Shown: positions 1 through 9,405, counted from the first letter of the stretch. The stretch: DNA of 64,000 bases from Micromonospora globbae (GCF_003610785.1 NZ_RAQQ01000004.1:310001-374000); one strand, 5' to 3'. Translations and numbers: made by a program. Notes: generated from the letters alone by a model not told the origin.

Positions 1-1
1 C

Positions 2-802
2 CGGCTCGGCCAGGCGGCCGAGCGGGAGCGCGCCGCCGGGTACGCCCCGACCGGGCCGTACGGCGCGCCCGGCGTTCCGCACCAGTACCCGACCCAGGCC
101 GGATACCCCGCGGGTTACCCGGCGGCGCCGCCCACCGTGGCGCCCATGTCCATCGACGACGTCGTGGTCAAGACCGTCGCCCTCCTGGGCATCCTCGGCG
201 TCTCCGCCGCGGCCGCCTGGGTGCTCGTCCCCGACGCGCTGGTCGGGACCGCCTGGATTGGCGCCCTGGTCGTCACCCTCGTCCTGGGCCTGATCATCTC
301 GTTCTCCCGGATGGCGAACCCGGCGCTGGTCGTGACGTACGCCGTCGTCGAGGGTGTCCTCGTCGGCATGGTGAGCAAGGCCTTCGAGACGGCCTACCAG
401 GGCATCGTGCTCCAGGCCGTCATCGCCACCTTCGGCGTCTTCTTCGTGATGGCCATGCTCTACAAGGCACGGGTCATCCGGGCCACCCCCGCGTTCGTCA
501 AGGGCATGGTCGCCGTGATGGCCGGCCTCTTCGCGGTGATGCTGATCAACCTGGTGCTGGCGCTGTTCGGCGTCAACACCCACCTGCGTGACGGCAGCGG
601 GCTGGCCATCATCTTCAGCCTGGTCTGCATCGTGGTGGCGGCGCTGAGCTTCGTGCTGAGCTTCAAGGAGGTCGAGGACGGCGTCCGGATGGGTCTGCCC
701 CAGCGCTACTCCTGGGTGGCCGCCTTCGGCATCCTCGTGAGCCTGGTCTGGCTCTACTTCGAGATCCTCCGCCTGCTGAGCTACTTCCAGGGCGACGACT
801 GA
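2..802 (+). CDS. Bax inhibitor-1/YccA-like membrane protein (5' end outside window)
   Basis: Integral membrane protein of the Bax inhibitor-1/YccA family; the exact role in actinobacteria is unclear. The reading frame is open to the left edge of the window, so the start is missing. The visible part begins with a Tyr/Pro/Gly-rich cytoplasmic stretch (repeated YP motifs), then SIDDVVVKTVAL and about seven hydrophobic segments ending FEILRLLSYFQGDD. An internal ATG at 137 or 146 could be mistaken for the start, but in-frame coding continues upstream with the Pro-rich N-terminal extension common in actinobacterial members. A paralogue follows at 1149, and a strong hairpin (822-856) lies directly after the stop. 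Family assignment is firm; function is inferred from family only. Confidence 0.85.
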   Translation, partial: RLGQAAERERAAGYAPTGPYGAPGVPHQYPTQAGYPAGYPAAPPTVAPMSIDDVVVKTVALLGILGVSAAAAWVLVPDALVGTAWIGALVVTLVLGLIISFSRMANPALVVTYAVVEGVLVGMVSKAFETAYQGIVLQAVIATFGVFFVMAMLYKARVIRATPAFVKGMVAVMAGLFAVMLINLVLALFGVNTHLRDGSGLAIIFSLVCIVVAALSFVLSFKEVEDGVRMGLPQRYSWVAAFGILVSLVWLYFEILRLLSYFQGDD

Positions 803-821
803 CCGTCGGCCCGCGTACGAC

Positions 822-856
822 CGGCGCCCGCCACCGCACCACGGTGGCGGGCGCCG
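822..856 (+). terminator. Strong hairpin after the first BI-1 gene
   Basis: Perfect 15-bp stem (822-836 with 842-856) and a 5-nt loop, starting 20 nt after the stop codon, followed by a mildly T-rich stretch. Probably an intrinsic terminator separating the two BI-1 paralogues. Confidence 0.75.
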
Positions 857-905
857 TCGTCTGTTCCGGGTCCGGCCCGAGCCGGTCCTCGGATCTGGTC
901 CGGGG

Positions 906-1016
906 CGGACCCGGACCGGTGCGCGCCTCCCAACCGGCCGGTTCCCGGGCGCGGCTCCCGGGCGCGGCTCCCGGACCCGGACCGGTGCGCGCCTCCCAAC
1001 CGGCCGGTTCCCGGGC
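906..1016. repeat. 45-bp direct repeat between the BI-1 genes
   Basis: Bases 906-950 recur exactly at 972-1016 (66-bp offset), and both are followed by runs of GGCTCCCGGGCGC-like units to about 1060. The gap 857-1148 holds no convincing gene; short frames here are translated repeat sequence. Confidence 0.85.
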
Positions 1017-1148
1017 CCCGGCTCCCGGGCGCGGCTCCCGGGCCCGGCTCCCGGGCGCGACTCCCGTCGGCGGCGGCGTTTTCCCGCCACCGCACGATCC
1101 GCCGGTGCAGAGTGACTGCGAGGGGTAGGCGCGGCGAGGGGGCGACGG

Positions 1149-1907
1149 GTGCGCAGCAGCAATCCGGTGCTGAACCGGCTCGACGAGACCACCCGGCTGG
1201 AGGGCCGGGTGCTCGGCGTCGGCGTCGCCGAGGAGATGACCGTCGACGACGTCGTGGTCCGGACCGTGGGGATGCTGCTCCTCACCGGCGCGACGGCACT
1301 CCTCGCCTGGCTGTACGTCCCACAGGCGGTCTGGGTGCCGGCCGCGCTCGCCGGCAGCGCCCTGGCCGCCATCGCGCTGGCCCTCGTCATCTCGCTGCGG
1401 GCGGTCACCCACCCGGCGCCCATGGTGGCGTACGCCGTGGTCGAGGGGTTGCTGCTCGGTGTGGCGAGCCGGGCCTTCGAACTCGTCTACCCGGGCATCG
1501 TGTCGCAGGCCGTGGCCGGCACGTTCGGCGTCTTCCTCGGCATGGCGCTGCTCTACCGGGCCCGGCTCGTCCGGGCCACGCCCCGGATGGCCCGGCTGGT
1601 CGTCGGCGTCCTGCTCGGCCTCGTGGCCATCAGCGTGGTGAACCTCGTGGTCTACCTGGTGACCGGTCGGCAGGGGTTGGAGATCTACAGCCTGACGGGT
1701 GAGGTCGGCGGGTGGGCGTACGTGATCGCGGTGATCGCGATCATCGCGGGGGCGTTCAGCTTCATCCTCGACTTCGACCTGGTCGAGCGGTCCGTCCAGG
1801 CGGGCCGCCCCCGCCGCTACGCGTGGCTCTGCGCGTTCGGGCTGCTCACCGGACTGGTGTTCCTCTACTGGCAGCTGCTCCGGCTGCTGAGCTACGTACG
1901 CCGCTGA
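1149..1907 (+). CDS. Bax inhibitor-1/YccA-like membrane protein (second paralogue)
   Basis: A 252-aa membrane protein closely related to its upstream neighbour: both share the MxxDDVVVxTVxxL opening, the VTHPAPMVAYAVVEG segment (compare ANPALVVTYAVVEG), and the ending LLRLLSY. About seven hydrophobic helices cover residues 40-250. Unlike the first copy it has only a short polar N-terminus and no Tyr/Pro-rich extension. GTG start at 1149 is preceded by the purine-rich stretch GCGAGGGGG. The pair probably arose by tandem duplication with later loss or gain of the tail. The biochemical role (ion or pH homeostasis in other family members) is not shown by the sequence. Confidence 0.85.
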   Translation: MRSSNPVLNRLDETTRLEGRVLGVGVAEEMTVDDVVVRTVGMLLLTGATALLAWLYVPQAVWVPAALAGSALAAIALALVISLRAVTHPAPMVAYAVVEGLLLGVASRAFELVYPGIVSQAVAGTFGVFLGMALLYRARLVRATPRMARLVVGVLLGLVAISVVNLVVYLVTGRQGLEIYSLTGEVGGWAYVIAVIAIIAGAFSFILDFDLVERSVQAGRPRRYAWLCAFGLLTGLVFLYWQLLRLLSYVRR

Positions 1908-2003
1908 CCCCGCCCGACCACCACCGTCCCACCCGCCACCTGCCGCCGTCCCCCGCCGCCCGTCCCCGGCCGCCGTCACCGGCCGCCCGCCGCCCGTCAC
2001 CGG

Positions 2004-2061
2004 CGATCATGAGGTTGGCGGGCTCCGCGTCGGCGTGTCGCCCCCGCCAACCTCATGATCG
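2004..2061. repeat. Dispersed palindromic element, GATCATGAGGTTGGCG type
   Basis: Inverted repeat with 19-bp arms (2004-2022 and 2043-2061) around a 20-nt loop, 97 nt after the upstream stop. The arm sequence is the same as that at 42967-43036 and related to that at 22102-22160. It may act as a terminator or be a non-autonomous repeat; there is no T tract. Confidence 0.85.
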
Positions 2062-2132
2062 TCGGGGCGGTCGGGGCGGTCGGGGTGGTCGGGGTGGTCG
2101 GGGTGGTCGGGGCGGTCGGGGCGGTCGGGGCT
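2061..2132. repeat. 9-bp tandem repeat
   Basis: About eight copies of GTCGGGG(C/T)G directly abut the palindromic element. Non-coding; low-complexity expansion. Confidence 0.9.
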
Positions 2133-2162
2133 GGGTGGGGGCCGGTGGGGGTGCGTGGTCCG

Positions 2163-2168
2163 TACACT
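2163..2168 (+). promoter_or_regulatory. -10 box TACACT, leaderless start at 2176
   Basis: TACACT lies 7 nt upstream of the GTG at 2176 with no Shine-Dalgarno between, as expected for a leaderless transcript. It decides the start of the small protein that follows. Confidence 0.55.
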
Positions 2169-2175
2169 CCGGTTG

Positions 2176-2496
2176 GTGAGCGCAGCAGAGCTGGAACGGG
2201 CCGTGCAGCTGCTGGTCCGGCAGGTGGGCCACTGGGAGCAACCCCGCTGGGGGGCCACCGCCACCGGCGGCAACGCCTCCCGTGCCGATCTCGTGCACCG
2301 GCTCGTGCAGGAGATCGCGAACCTCGCGGCCGACGCCGAGGGCGAGCCGCGCCGTACGGTGCCCCGCCTCGACAACGACCTGGCCCTCCCCGACCAGCTC
2401 CGGGTCGTCACCGCCGACCTCGTGGCGGCCGGCGCGGCGCCGGAGGTGCTGGCCCGGGCCGCCGCCGAGGTGGCGGCGACCCGGAGCGCGCTCTGA
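2176..2496 (+). CDS. Small conserved hypothetical protein
   Basis: A 106-aa acidic, mostly helical soluble protein starting MSAAELERAVQLLVRQVGHW; no signal peptide, no membrane segment and no cysteine. I do not recognise a named domain. Coding support: consistent third-position GC bias, an apparent leaderless promoter immediately upstream (2163), and a clean stop before a repeat region. A longer in-frame start (2155) exists but would read through the -10 box. It is transcribed away from the BI-1 genes and stands alone. No function is proposed. Confidence 0.65.
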   Translation: MSAAELERAVQLLVRQVGHWEQPRWGATATGGNASRADLVHRLVQEIANLAADAEGEPRRTVPRLDNDLALPDQLRVVTADLVAAGAAPEVLARAAAEVAATRSAL

Positions 2497-2589
2497 CCCG
2501 AGCGATCCGGTCGAGCTTCGCCCGCACCCTGCCGCACAGCCAGGCAGGGGGCCACGGCCTACCCGGCGCTCGCCCCGACCCGCGAGCGC

Positions 2590-2745
2590 ACCGGGCCGGC
2601 GAGCGGACCGTGCCAGCGGGCGGACCGTGGCAGCGCGCGGACCGCGCCGGCGAGCGGACCATGCCGGCGAGCGGACCGCGCCGGCGAGCGGACCATGCCG
2701 GCGAGCGGACCGCGCCGGCGAGCGGACCGCGCCGGCGAGCGGAGG
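2590..2745. repeat. Tandem 17-18-bp GC-rich repeats
   Basis: Imperfect copies of GGCGAGCGGACCGCGCC and GGCGAGCGGACCATGCC alternate through this stretch. The interval 2497-2853 between the small hypothetical gene and the convergent thiolase gene contains no believable gene; frames here translate the repeat (RRADRAGERT-type strings). Confidence 0.85.
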
Positions 2746-2853
2746 CCGCGCTGGGTGCGGCTCGGCCACCGGCGGACGCACCGGCCGCGGCCGGTCTGGA
2801 CTACGGCGACCCGTCCGCCGGCGCCGACCCGGACTCGCGGCCGTGACCGCGGC

Positions 2854-4116
2854 TCAGCTGAGTCGCTCGATCACCATGGCCATGCCCTGGCCACCCCCGA
2901 CGCACATCGTCTCCAGCCCGATGGTCTTGTCGTGCCATTCGAGGGCGTTGAGCAGGGTGCCGGTGATGCGGGCGCCGGTCATGCCGAACGGGTGGCCCAC
3001 GGCGATCGCGCCGCCCATCACGTTGAGCTTTTCCAGCGGGATGCCCAGCTCCCGGTACGACGGGATGACCTGCGCGGCGAACGCCTCGTTGATCTCGACG
3101 AGGTCGACGTCGTCGATCGTCATACCGGCCCGCTTCAGCGCCTGCCGGGACGCCTCGACCGGGCCGAGGCCCATGATCTCCGGCGAGAGCGCGGTGACGC
3201 CGGTGGAGATGATCCGGGCCAGCGGCGTGATGCCGAGGTCACGGGCGCGCTGGGCGCTCATGACCACCACGGCGGCGGCGCCGTCGTTGAGCGGGCAGCA
3301 GTTGCCGGCGGTGATCCGTCCGTCCGGGCGGAACACCGGCTTCAGGGCGGCCACGCCCTCCATCGTGACCCCGGGCCGCGGGCCGTCGTCGGCGCTGACG
3401 ACCGTGCCGTCCGGCGTGGTCACCGGCGTGATCTCCCGGGCCCAGAAGCCGTCGGCGATCGCCTTCTCGGCGAGGTTCTGGCTGCGTACGCCGAACTCGT
3501 CCATCTCGGCGCGCGTCACGTCGTACACCTGGGCCAGGTTCTCCGCGGTCTGCCCCATGGCCAGGTAGATGTCGGGCAGCTCGCCCGCCTCGCGCGGGTC
3601 GCGCCACACGTCCGCGCCGCCCTGGGCGCGGGCCTTGGAGCGTTCACGTGCGGCCGTGAAGCGCGGGTTCTCCCAGCCACCACCGACCAGCGCCTGCGCC
3701 TCGGGCGGAAGGGCGTCGGAGTTGCCGCGGGCGTAGCGGGAGACGGTCTCCACACCGGCGGAGACGAAGACGTCCCCCTCACCGGCCCGGATCGCGTGCA
3801 TGGCCATGCGGGTCGTCTGCAACGACGAGGCGCAGTAGCGGGTGATCGTGGCGCCCGGCAGGCCGTCCAGCCCCAGCAGGGTGGCGACGACGCGGGCCAT
3901 GTTGAAGCCCTGCTCGCCGCCGGGCAGGCCGCAGCCGAGGTAGAGGTCGTCGATCTCGGTGGGATCGAGCTGGGGGATCTTGTCGAGGGCGGCCTGGACG
4001 ATGGTGGCGGCGAGGTCGTCCGGGCGTACCTCACGCAGGGAGCCCTTGTGGGCCCGGCCGATCGGGGAGCGGGCGGTGGCGACGATGACGGCGTCGCGGG
4101 ACGGCTCGGTCGACAT
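2854..4116 (-). CDS. Acetyl-CoA acetyltransferase / 3-ketoacyl-CoA thiolase
   Basis: A 420-aa thiolase that cleaves 3-ketoacyl-CoA with CoA, or condenses two acetyl-CoA. Visible family features: acyl-accepting Cys95 in RYCASSLQTT, His375 in GHPFGMTG and the deprotonating Cys405 in CVGGGQG, all intact; length is normal. Cytosolic, no targeting signal. The ATG at 4116 is supported by a -10 box 6 nt upstream and no Shine-Dalgarno. It is monocistronic, convergent with the repeat region. In M. tuberculosis the orthologous position holds fadA3 (Rv1074c) beside an SGNH hydrolase and cbs, as here. A beta-oxidation role is more likely than PHB synthesis, but chain-length preference cannot be read from sequence. 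Confidence 0.93.
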   Translation of the reverse strand: MSTEPSRDAVIVATARSPIGRAHKGSLREVRPDDLAATIVQAALDKIPQLDPTEIDDLYLGCGLPGGEQGFNMARVVATLLGLDGLPGATITRYCASSLQTTRMAMHAIRAGEGDVFVSAGVETVSRYARGNSDALPPEAQALVGGGWENPRFTAARERSKARAQGGADVWRDPREAGELPDIYLAMGQTAENLAQVYDVTRAEMDEFGVRSQNLAEKAIADGFWAREITPVTTPDGTVVSADDGPRPGVTMEGVAALKPVFRPDGRITAGNCCPLNDGAAAVVVMSAQRARDLGITPLARIISTGVTALSPEIMGLGPVEASRQALKRAGMTIDDVDLVEINEAFAAQVIPSYRELGIPLEKLNVMGGAIAVGHPFGMTGARITGTLLNALEWHDKTIGLETMCVGGGQGMAMVIERLS

Positions 4117-4122
4117 GGATCC

Positions 4123-4128
4123 ACGCTA
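4123..4128 (-). promoter_or_regulatory. -10 box TAGCGT of the thiolase gene
   Basis: TAGCGT ends 6 nt before the ATG at 4116 on the minus strand; no ribosome-binding site fits between, so a leaderless mRNA is likely. Confidence 0.55.
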
Positions 4129-4243
4129 ACTCGCCGGTAACTTGGCGCGGAACCCGCCCGGGTGACGGGAAATGTCACTCCCCGGCCCGGCGGCCGCGAC
4201 GGAGTGATCGCGCGCTGGTCGGGTGACCGGGATGATCGCGCTC

Positions 4244-4296
4244 GATCCTGGATGTGGTGGCCTCCAAGACTCCACGAGGGCACTACATCCAGGATC
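4244..4296. repeat. Palindromic element, GATCCTGGATGTGGTG type
   Basis: 16-bp arms (4244-4259 and 4281-4296, one mismatch), with an inner CCTC/GAGG pairing, 85 nt downstream of the SGNH hydrolase stop. Its arms differ from the other two palindrome families in this window but the architecture is the same. Confidence 0.8.
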
Positions 4297-4324
4297 CAGC
4301 ACGATCTTGCGAATGCGGCGAGGG

Positions 4325-4393
4325 AGGTCGCCGATCAGCGGCGCGAGAGGTCGCCGATCAATGGCGCGGAAGGTCGCCGATCAGCGGCGGGAG
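4325..4393. repeat. 23-bp tandem triplication over the 3' end of the SGNH gene
   Basis: Three copies of AGGTCGCCGATCAGCGGCG plus four bases at 4325, 4348 and 4371. The third copy contains the stop codon and last codons of the hydrolase gene, so the array looks like a tandem copy of the gene terminus. Confidence 0.85.
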
Positions 4394-5211
4394 GTGACCG
4401 CCGCCGCGGCGGCGACCGCCGGGAGCAGCGCGTGCGCCCACACGCGGTAGCCGTCGGCCGAGGGGTGGTAGCCGTCGTGGCAGAAGGTGCCGGCGTCGGC
4501 GCGGAACACCGGCCCGGTCTCGGTGGCCAGGTCGACCACCGAACCGCCGGCGTCCAGCGCGGCGGACGTCTGGGCGCGAGCGATGCGCCGCCCCGACCAG
4601 CCGACCAGCTGCCGCAGCGGCGGTGCGATGGCGCGCGCGGCGCCGAGATCGGGACACGTGCCGACCACGACCTCCACCCCGGCCTCGCGGAGCCGGTGCA
4701 CGGCCGCCCCCAGGTACGCGGCGGCTTCGGCGGGGCGGCGCATCCCGGTGGCGTCGTTCGCCCCGATGAGGATCACCGCCACGTCGGGCCGCTGGCCGAG
4801 CAGGGCCCGGGCGACCTGGGTGGCGAGGTCGGTCGAGCGGGAGCCGGAGACCCCGACGCTGGACAGGTGGACGAGCCGCCCGTTGGGCCCCTCGGCCAGC
4901 AGGTTGGCCAGTTGGCCGCCGATGGTGTCGTCGAGCCGGTCGACCCCTACGCCCAGCGCGGACGAGTCGCCGAGCAGCACCAGCCGCAGCGGGGGTGCGC
5001 CGGCCCGGCCGATCGTCGCGCGCAGGGCCAGCCCCAGCTCCGGCTCGGCGTAGCGGCGGTGCCGGGCGACGAACGCCTCGCCGGCCAGGAGCGCGGCCCC
5101 GCCGACCGCGCCGGCGACCATGGAGAGCAGCGCCGCGCGGCCGAGCCGGCCGGCGAGACGCGTGGTGACGTCCTGTCCGCTCATGCCGCCGCCTCGCTGA
5201 CGCTCGCTCAT
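4381..5211 (-). CDS. SGNH/GDSL-type hydrolase, membrane-anchored (downstream copy)
   Basis: A 276-aa esterase/lipase-like SGNH hydrolase. Catalytic Ser is in GDSS (residues 81-84), the Asn block is IGANDATG, and the Asp-His dyad is DGYHPSADGY near residues 246-249. A hydrophobic segment at about residues 26-46 is a probable signal anchor, so the enzyme should act outside the membrane. Start choice: the ATG at 5211 overlaps the upstream stop (ATGA) and follows GGAGGG at a good distance; a second ATG at 5184 is an alternative, and the ATGAGCGAGCG sequence between them resembles the spacer repeat in the pot operon (57570-57729). It is translationally coupled to a paralogue. Substrate unknown. 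Orthologous position in M. tuberculosis is Rv1075c. Confidence 0.88.
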   Translation of the reverse strand: MSERQRGGGMSGQDVTTRLAGRLGRAALLSMVAGAVGGAALLAGEAFVARHRRYAEPELGLALRATIGRAGAPPLRLVLLGDSSALGVGVDRLDDTIGGQLANLLAEGPNGRLVHLSSVGVSGSRSTDLATQVARALLGQRPDVAVILIGANDATGMRRPAEAAAYLGAAVHRLREAGVEVVVGTCPDLGAARAIAPPLRQLVGWSGRRIARAQTSAALDAGGSVVDLATETGPVFRADAGTFCHDGYHPSADGYRVWAHALLPAVAAAAAVTSRR

Positions 5212-6260
5212 GCCAGTCCCTCCACAGTGGGTGAGTCGGAGGTGGGGCCGGGCTGCGGCACGGCGCCGACACCGAAGAACGCCCTCCGGCGCAGCTGCGC
5301 CCACCGGCCGGCCGGCCCCCGGTCGCGGCCGCGCACCTGCGCGCCGCTGACCTCCGTGCCGCCGTGCCGGGCCGCCTCCTGTGCCGCCTCCGGCAGTGAC
5401 CGGACGCCCCGGCCCAGGGCCGGCACCGGCCGTCGTTCCTGGCCCACGCCGAGCGCGGAGAGCACCGTGGGGAGCATCGCGGCCGCGGCCACCGCGTACC
5501 CCTCGGCGGACGGGTGGAACCGGTCCCACGCGAACATCCGGGCCGGCTCGGCCGCGAAGCGGGGCCCGAGCAGGTCGCCGAGGGAGACCGTCCAGCCTCC
5601 CGCCTCGACGACGGCCACGGTCTGCGCGGCGGCGAGCTGCCGGCTCCACCGCCGGGCCAACCAGCGCAGCGGTGGCTGGATGGGCTGGATCGCCCCCAGG
5701 TCCGGGCAGGTGCCGACGACCACCTCGCTGCCCGCGGCCCGCAGCGCGCGGACCGCCTCCACGAGGTAGCGGACGGCCATCGTGGGCGGGGTGCGGTTGG
5801 TGACGTCGTTGCCGCCGATGAGGATCACCGCGATGTCGGGCTGGTGCTCCAGCGCCGCCTCCACCTGGTGCCGCAGACCCGCGGAGATCGCCCCGACCAC
5901 CGCGAAGCAGTGCAGCCGCACCGGCCGGTGCGTACGCCGGGACAGGCCCGTGGCGAGCAGCGCGCCGGGCGTCTCCCGGCGGCGGTGCACCCCGTAGCCG
6001 GCCGCGGAGGAGTCACCGAGCACGACCATGGTGAGCGGCTGCCCGGGAGACTTCGCGCCGTAGACGCCGTCGCAGCGGGGCGGGGGCGCCTCGGCCAACG
6101 GGATGGTGCGGCGGGCCTGGCGGGCCTGACCGATCAGCACCCCGGCGGTGGCCACCACCGCCGCGGCCGTGGCGCCCGTGCCGATCGCCGTGAGGCGGGC
6201 GATCTGTCGGGCGCGCTGCCAGCGCGGGCCCACCGGTGCAACGGAATCAGCCACCCCCAT
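5208..6260 (-). CDS. SGNH/GDSL-type hydrolase, membrane-anchored (upstream copy)
   Basis: A 350-aa SGNH hydrolase with catalytic Ser in GDSSAAGYG (about residue 84), IGGNDVTN, and the dyad in WDRFHPSAEGY. One hydrophobic segment at about residues 24-45 should anchor it with the catalytic domain outside. It carries a roughly 80-residue C-terminal Arg/Pro-rich tail absent from its partner. An upstream in-frame extension exists but overlaps the divergent DUF1232 gene; the ATG at 6260 has a TACTGT -10 box 6 nt upstream, which fixes the start. The pair shares VVVGTCPDLGA and looks like a tandem duplication forming a two-gene operon. Substrate (lipid or polysaccharide ester) cannot be told. Confidence 0.87.
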   Translation of the reverse strand: MGVADSVAPVGPRWQRARQIARLTAIGTGATAAAVVATAGVLIGQARQARRTIPLAEAPPPRCDGVYGAKSPGQPLTMVVLGDSSAAGYGVHRRRETPGALLATGLSRRTHRPVRLHCFAVVGAISAGLRHQVEAALEHQPDIAVILIGGNDVTNRTPPTMAVRYLVEAVRALRAAGSEVVVGTCPDLGAIQPIQPPLRWLARRWSRQLAAAQTVAVVEAGGWTVSLGDLLGPRFAAEPARMFAWDRFHPSAEGYAVAAAAMLPTVLSALGVGQERRPVPALGRGVRSLPEAAQEAARHGGTEVSGAQVRGRDRGPAGRWAQLRRRAFFGVGAVPQPGPTSDSPTVEGLA

Positions 6261-6266
6261 GCTGCG

Positions 6267-6272
6267 ACAGTA
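6267..6272 (-). promoter_or_regulatory. -10 box TACTGT of the SGNH operon
   Basis: Located 6 nt before the ATG at 6260; suggests a leaderless first gene and rules out the longer reading frame. Confidence 0.5.
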
Positions 6273-6411
6273 TCGCGCCGGCCCGACAGGCCGCTGTCGT
6301 CGTAGCGGCAGACGGGTGGGACGCGGAGGGCCCCGGTGGGTACCTGTCACCGTGGCGGCCCGCGGGCCTTGCGCGGGGACGCCACGCTGACCTCCGGAGA
6401 GGAGCGCGAGG

Positions 6412-6768
6412 ATGGCGAAGACGTTGAAGCGGAGCGCGGCCTTCGCGGCCCTGGCCCGGGCCCTGGCGACCGGGTCGCGCAAGGGCCCGTCGCTGGGCGC
6501 GAGGTTGGCCGCGCTGCCCAGGATGATCCGGGCGACGGCGCGCGGCGAGTACGACGGGGGCCTCCGGTTGGCGCTGATGGCCGCGGCGACGGCGTACGTC
6601 GTCTCACCGGTCGACCTGGTGCCGGAGATCCCGCTGGCGATCTTCGGGTTGGCCGACGACGCCGTGATGGTCACCTGGCTGGCCGGCGCCGTGCTCGCCG
6701 AGACCGAGCGGTTCCTGGAGCGGGAGACGCGGCGTAGCCAGGTCATCCCGGGGCGTGTGGTGCCCTGA
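6412..6768 (+). CDS. DUF1232 (YkvA-like) small membrane-associated protein
   Basis: A 118-aa protein with the DUF1232 core: a hydrophobic stretch at about residues 57-75 reading YVVSPVDLVPEIP, then FGLADDAVMVTWLAGAVL. The N-terminal 45 residues are basic. Members of this family are small and of unknown function. ATG at 6412 follows GGAGAGGAGCGCGAGG. It is divergent from the SGNH operon and sits 79 bp before cbs in the same direction, so the two could be co-transcribed, although cbs appears to have its own -10 at 6776. Confidence 0.8.
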   Translation: MAKTLKRSAAFAALARALATGSRKGPSLGARLAALPRMIRATARGEYDGGLRLALMAAATAYVVSPVDLVPEIPLAIFGLADDAVMVTWLAGAVLAETERFLERETRRSQVIPGRVVP

Positions 6769-6775
6769 CGGCACG

Positions 6776-6781
6776 TACCCT
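6776..6781 (+). promoter_or_regulatory. -10 box TACCCT upstream of cbs
   Basis: TACCCT is followed after about 48 nt by AGGAGAAGGA (6829-6838) and the GTG of cbs; a conventional leadered promoter overlapping the 3' side of the DUF1232 stop. Confidence 0.4.
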
Positions 6782-6847
6782 GGGCGCTGGGAAACGCCCA
6801 TCTGCCCGGCCGCCCGGCGCCGGCGCCGAGGAGAAGGACACATCGAG

Positions 6848-8218
<1,371 letters not shown>

Positions 8219-8255
8219 GACTGCGCGGAGGCCCCTTCCCCGACGCCTGCGAGGC

Positions 8256-8295
8256 GGGCCCCTTCCCCGACGCCCCCGCGTCCGGGAAGGGGCCC
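8256..8295. terminator. Bidirectional terminator between cbs and the protease gene
   Basis: Twelve-bp stem GGGCCCCTTCCC with GGGAAGGGGCCC (8256-8267 and 8284-8295) in the 90-bp convergent gap. Confidence 0.75.
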
Positions 8296-8308
8296 GACCG
8301 CGCCCGCC

Positions 8309-9265
8309 TCAGCGGGCCAGCTCGGTCGGCACCGCCACCACGTCGACGAACGCGCCCTTGCGCAGCACGGTCACGGGCAGCCGCGTACCGATGGCCGACC
8401 CGAGCATGAGCCGTTGCAGGCCCTGGCCGTCGCCGATCGACCGGCCGCCGGCGGAGACGATCACGTCACCGAGGTAGATCCCGGCGAGCCCCGCCGGGCT
8501 GCCCGGAACCACCTCGACCACCCGCAGACCGCGGCGCTGGCCGGTCCGCGCCGTCACCTCGGGTGGCAGCGGAACCGGCACGCCGGCGACGCCCAGCCAG
8601 GCGCGGCGTACCCGGCCGTCGGTGGTGAGGTCGGCGAGGATCTGCCGGGTGGTGGTGTTGATGGGCACGGCGAGGCCCAGCCCGTAGCCGGCGACCGCCG
8701 TGTTGATCCCGATCACCCGTCCGGCAGAGTCGGCCAGCGCCCCGCCGGAGTTGCCCGGGTTCAGCGCCGCGTCGGTCTGGATCACGTCCTCGATGAGCCG
8801 GGTCACCCGCCCGTCCCGGGCCGGCAGGGAACGTCCGAGGCCGGAGACGACCCCGGCGGTGACCGAGCCGGCCAGGCCCATCGGGTTGCCCACGGCGACC
8901 ACGAGCTGGCCGATGCGCAGCCCGTCGGCGTCGCCCAGCTCGACGGGCGGCACGGTGGTCTCGTCGACCCGGAGCACGGCGAGGTCCGACAGCGGGTCGG
9001 CGCCGACCACCCGGAACGGCGTCTCGGTGCCGTCGCCGAACGTGGCCGTGCCGTTCCGCGCGCCCTGCACCACGTGCGCGCTGGTCAGTAGCAGGCCGTC
9101 GGTGCCCACGGTGACCGCCGAACCGGCGCCGGCCCCGCGCGCGGTCCGCACCGACAGGGCGGCCACGCTGGGCAGCACCCGGGCCGCCACGGTCGTGACC
9201 ACCTGGGAGTACGCGTCCAGAGCGGCGGCCTCGGCCCGCTCCGGCGCGGTGTGCTCGGTGTCCAT
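8309..9265 (-). CDS. HtrA/DegP-type trypsin-like serine protease with PDZ domain
   Basis: A 318-aa protease with an intact triad: His64 in SAHVVQ, Asp94 in DLAVLRV and Ser173 in NPGNSGGAL, followed by one PDZ domain (about 220-318, GLRVVEVVPGSPAGLAGI). Start at the ATG at 9265 (MDTEHTAPER); further upstream frame is antisense to other sequence and lacks conservation features. Unusual: no signal peptide or membrane anchor, whereas actinobacterial HtrA/PepD proteins usually carry a transmembrane segment, so this copy is predicted cytosolic. The gene is convergent with cbs and downstream of the rnz-acetyltransferase pair, separated from it by a hairpin at 9333. Confidence 0.87.
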   Translation of the reverse strand: MDTEHTAPERAEAAALDAYSQVVTTVAARVLPSVAALSVRTARGAGAGSAVTVGTDGLLLTSAHVVQGARNGTATFGDGTETPFRVVGADPLSDLAVLRVDETTVPPVELGDADGLRIGQLVVAVGNPMGLAGSVTAGVVSGLGRSLPARDGRVTRLIEDVIQTDAALNPGNSGGALADSAGRVIGINTAVAGYGLGLAVPINTTTRQILADLTTDGRVRRAWLGVAGVPVPLPPEVTARTGQRRGLRVVEVVPGSPAGLAGIYLGDVIVSAGGRSIGDGQGLQRLMLGSAIGTRLPVTVLRKGAFVDVVAVPTELAR

Positions 9266-9332
9266 GACGGGAGCAACGCGCCGGGATCGACGCGCATGCC
9301 GACGCGGGCTCCGCTGAGAGCGAACACCACGG

Positions 9333-9358
9333 GCCCGGCGGACGTGGTCCGGCCGGGC
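9333..9358 (-). terminator. Hairpin after the rnz-GNAT operon
   Basis: Stem GCCCGGCGGAC / GTCCGGCCGGGC-type pairing with one bulged G and a 3-nt loop, about 50 nt beyond the acetyltransferase stop. Confidence 0.55.
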
Positions 9359-9405
9359 GACCTCGGCCGCTGCGCGATGGAAGGCGTGGTGGCCCTCCGC
9401 AGGAG

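Noticed and set aside
2590..2745. Possible CRISPR array
   Set aside because: Units of 17-18 bp are directly adjacent with no unique spacers and no cas genes; simple tandem repeats.
5184..5211. Separate small peptide gene between the two SGNH hydrolases
   Set aside because: The frame opened at 5211 runs without stop into the hydrolase, so it is treated as an alternative start and spacer rather than a gene.
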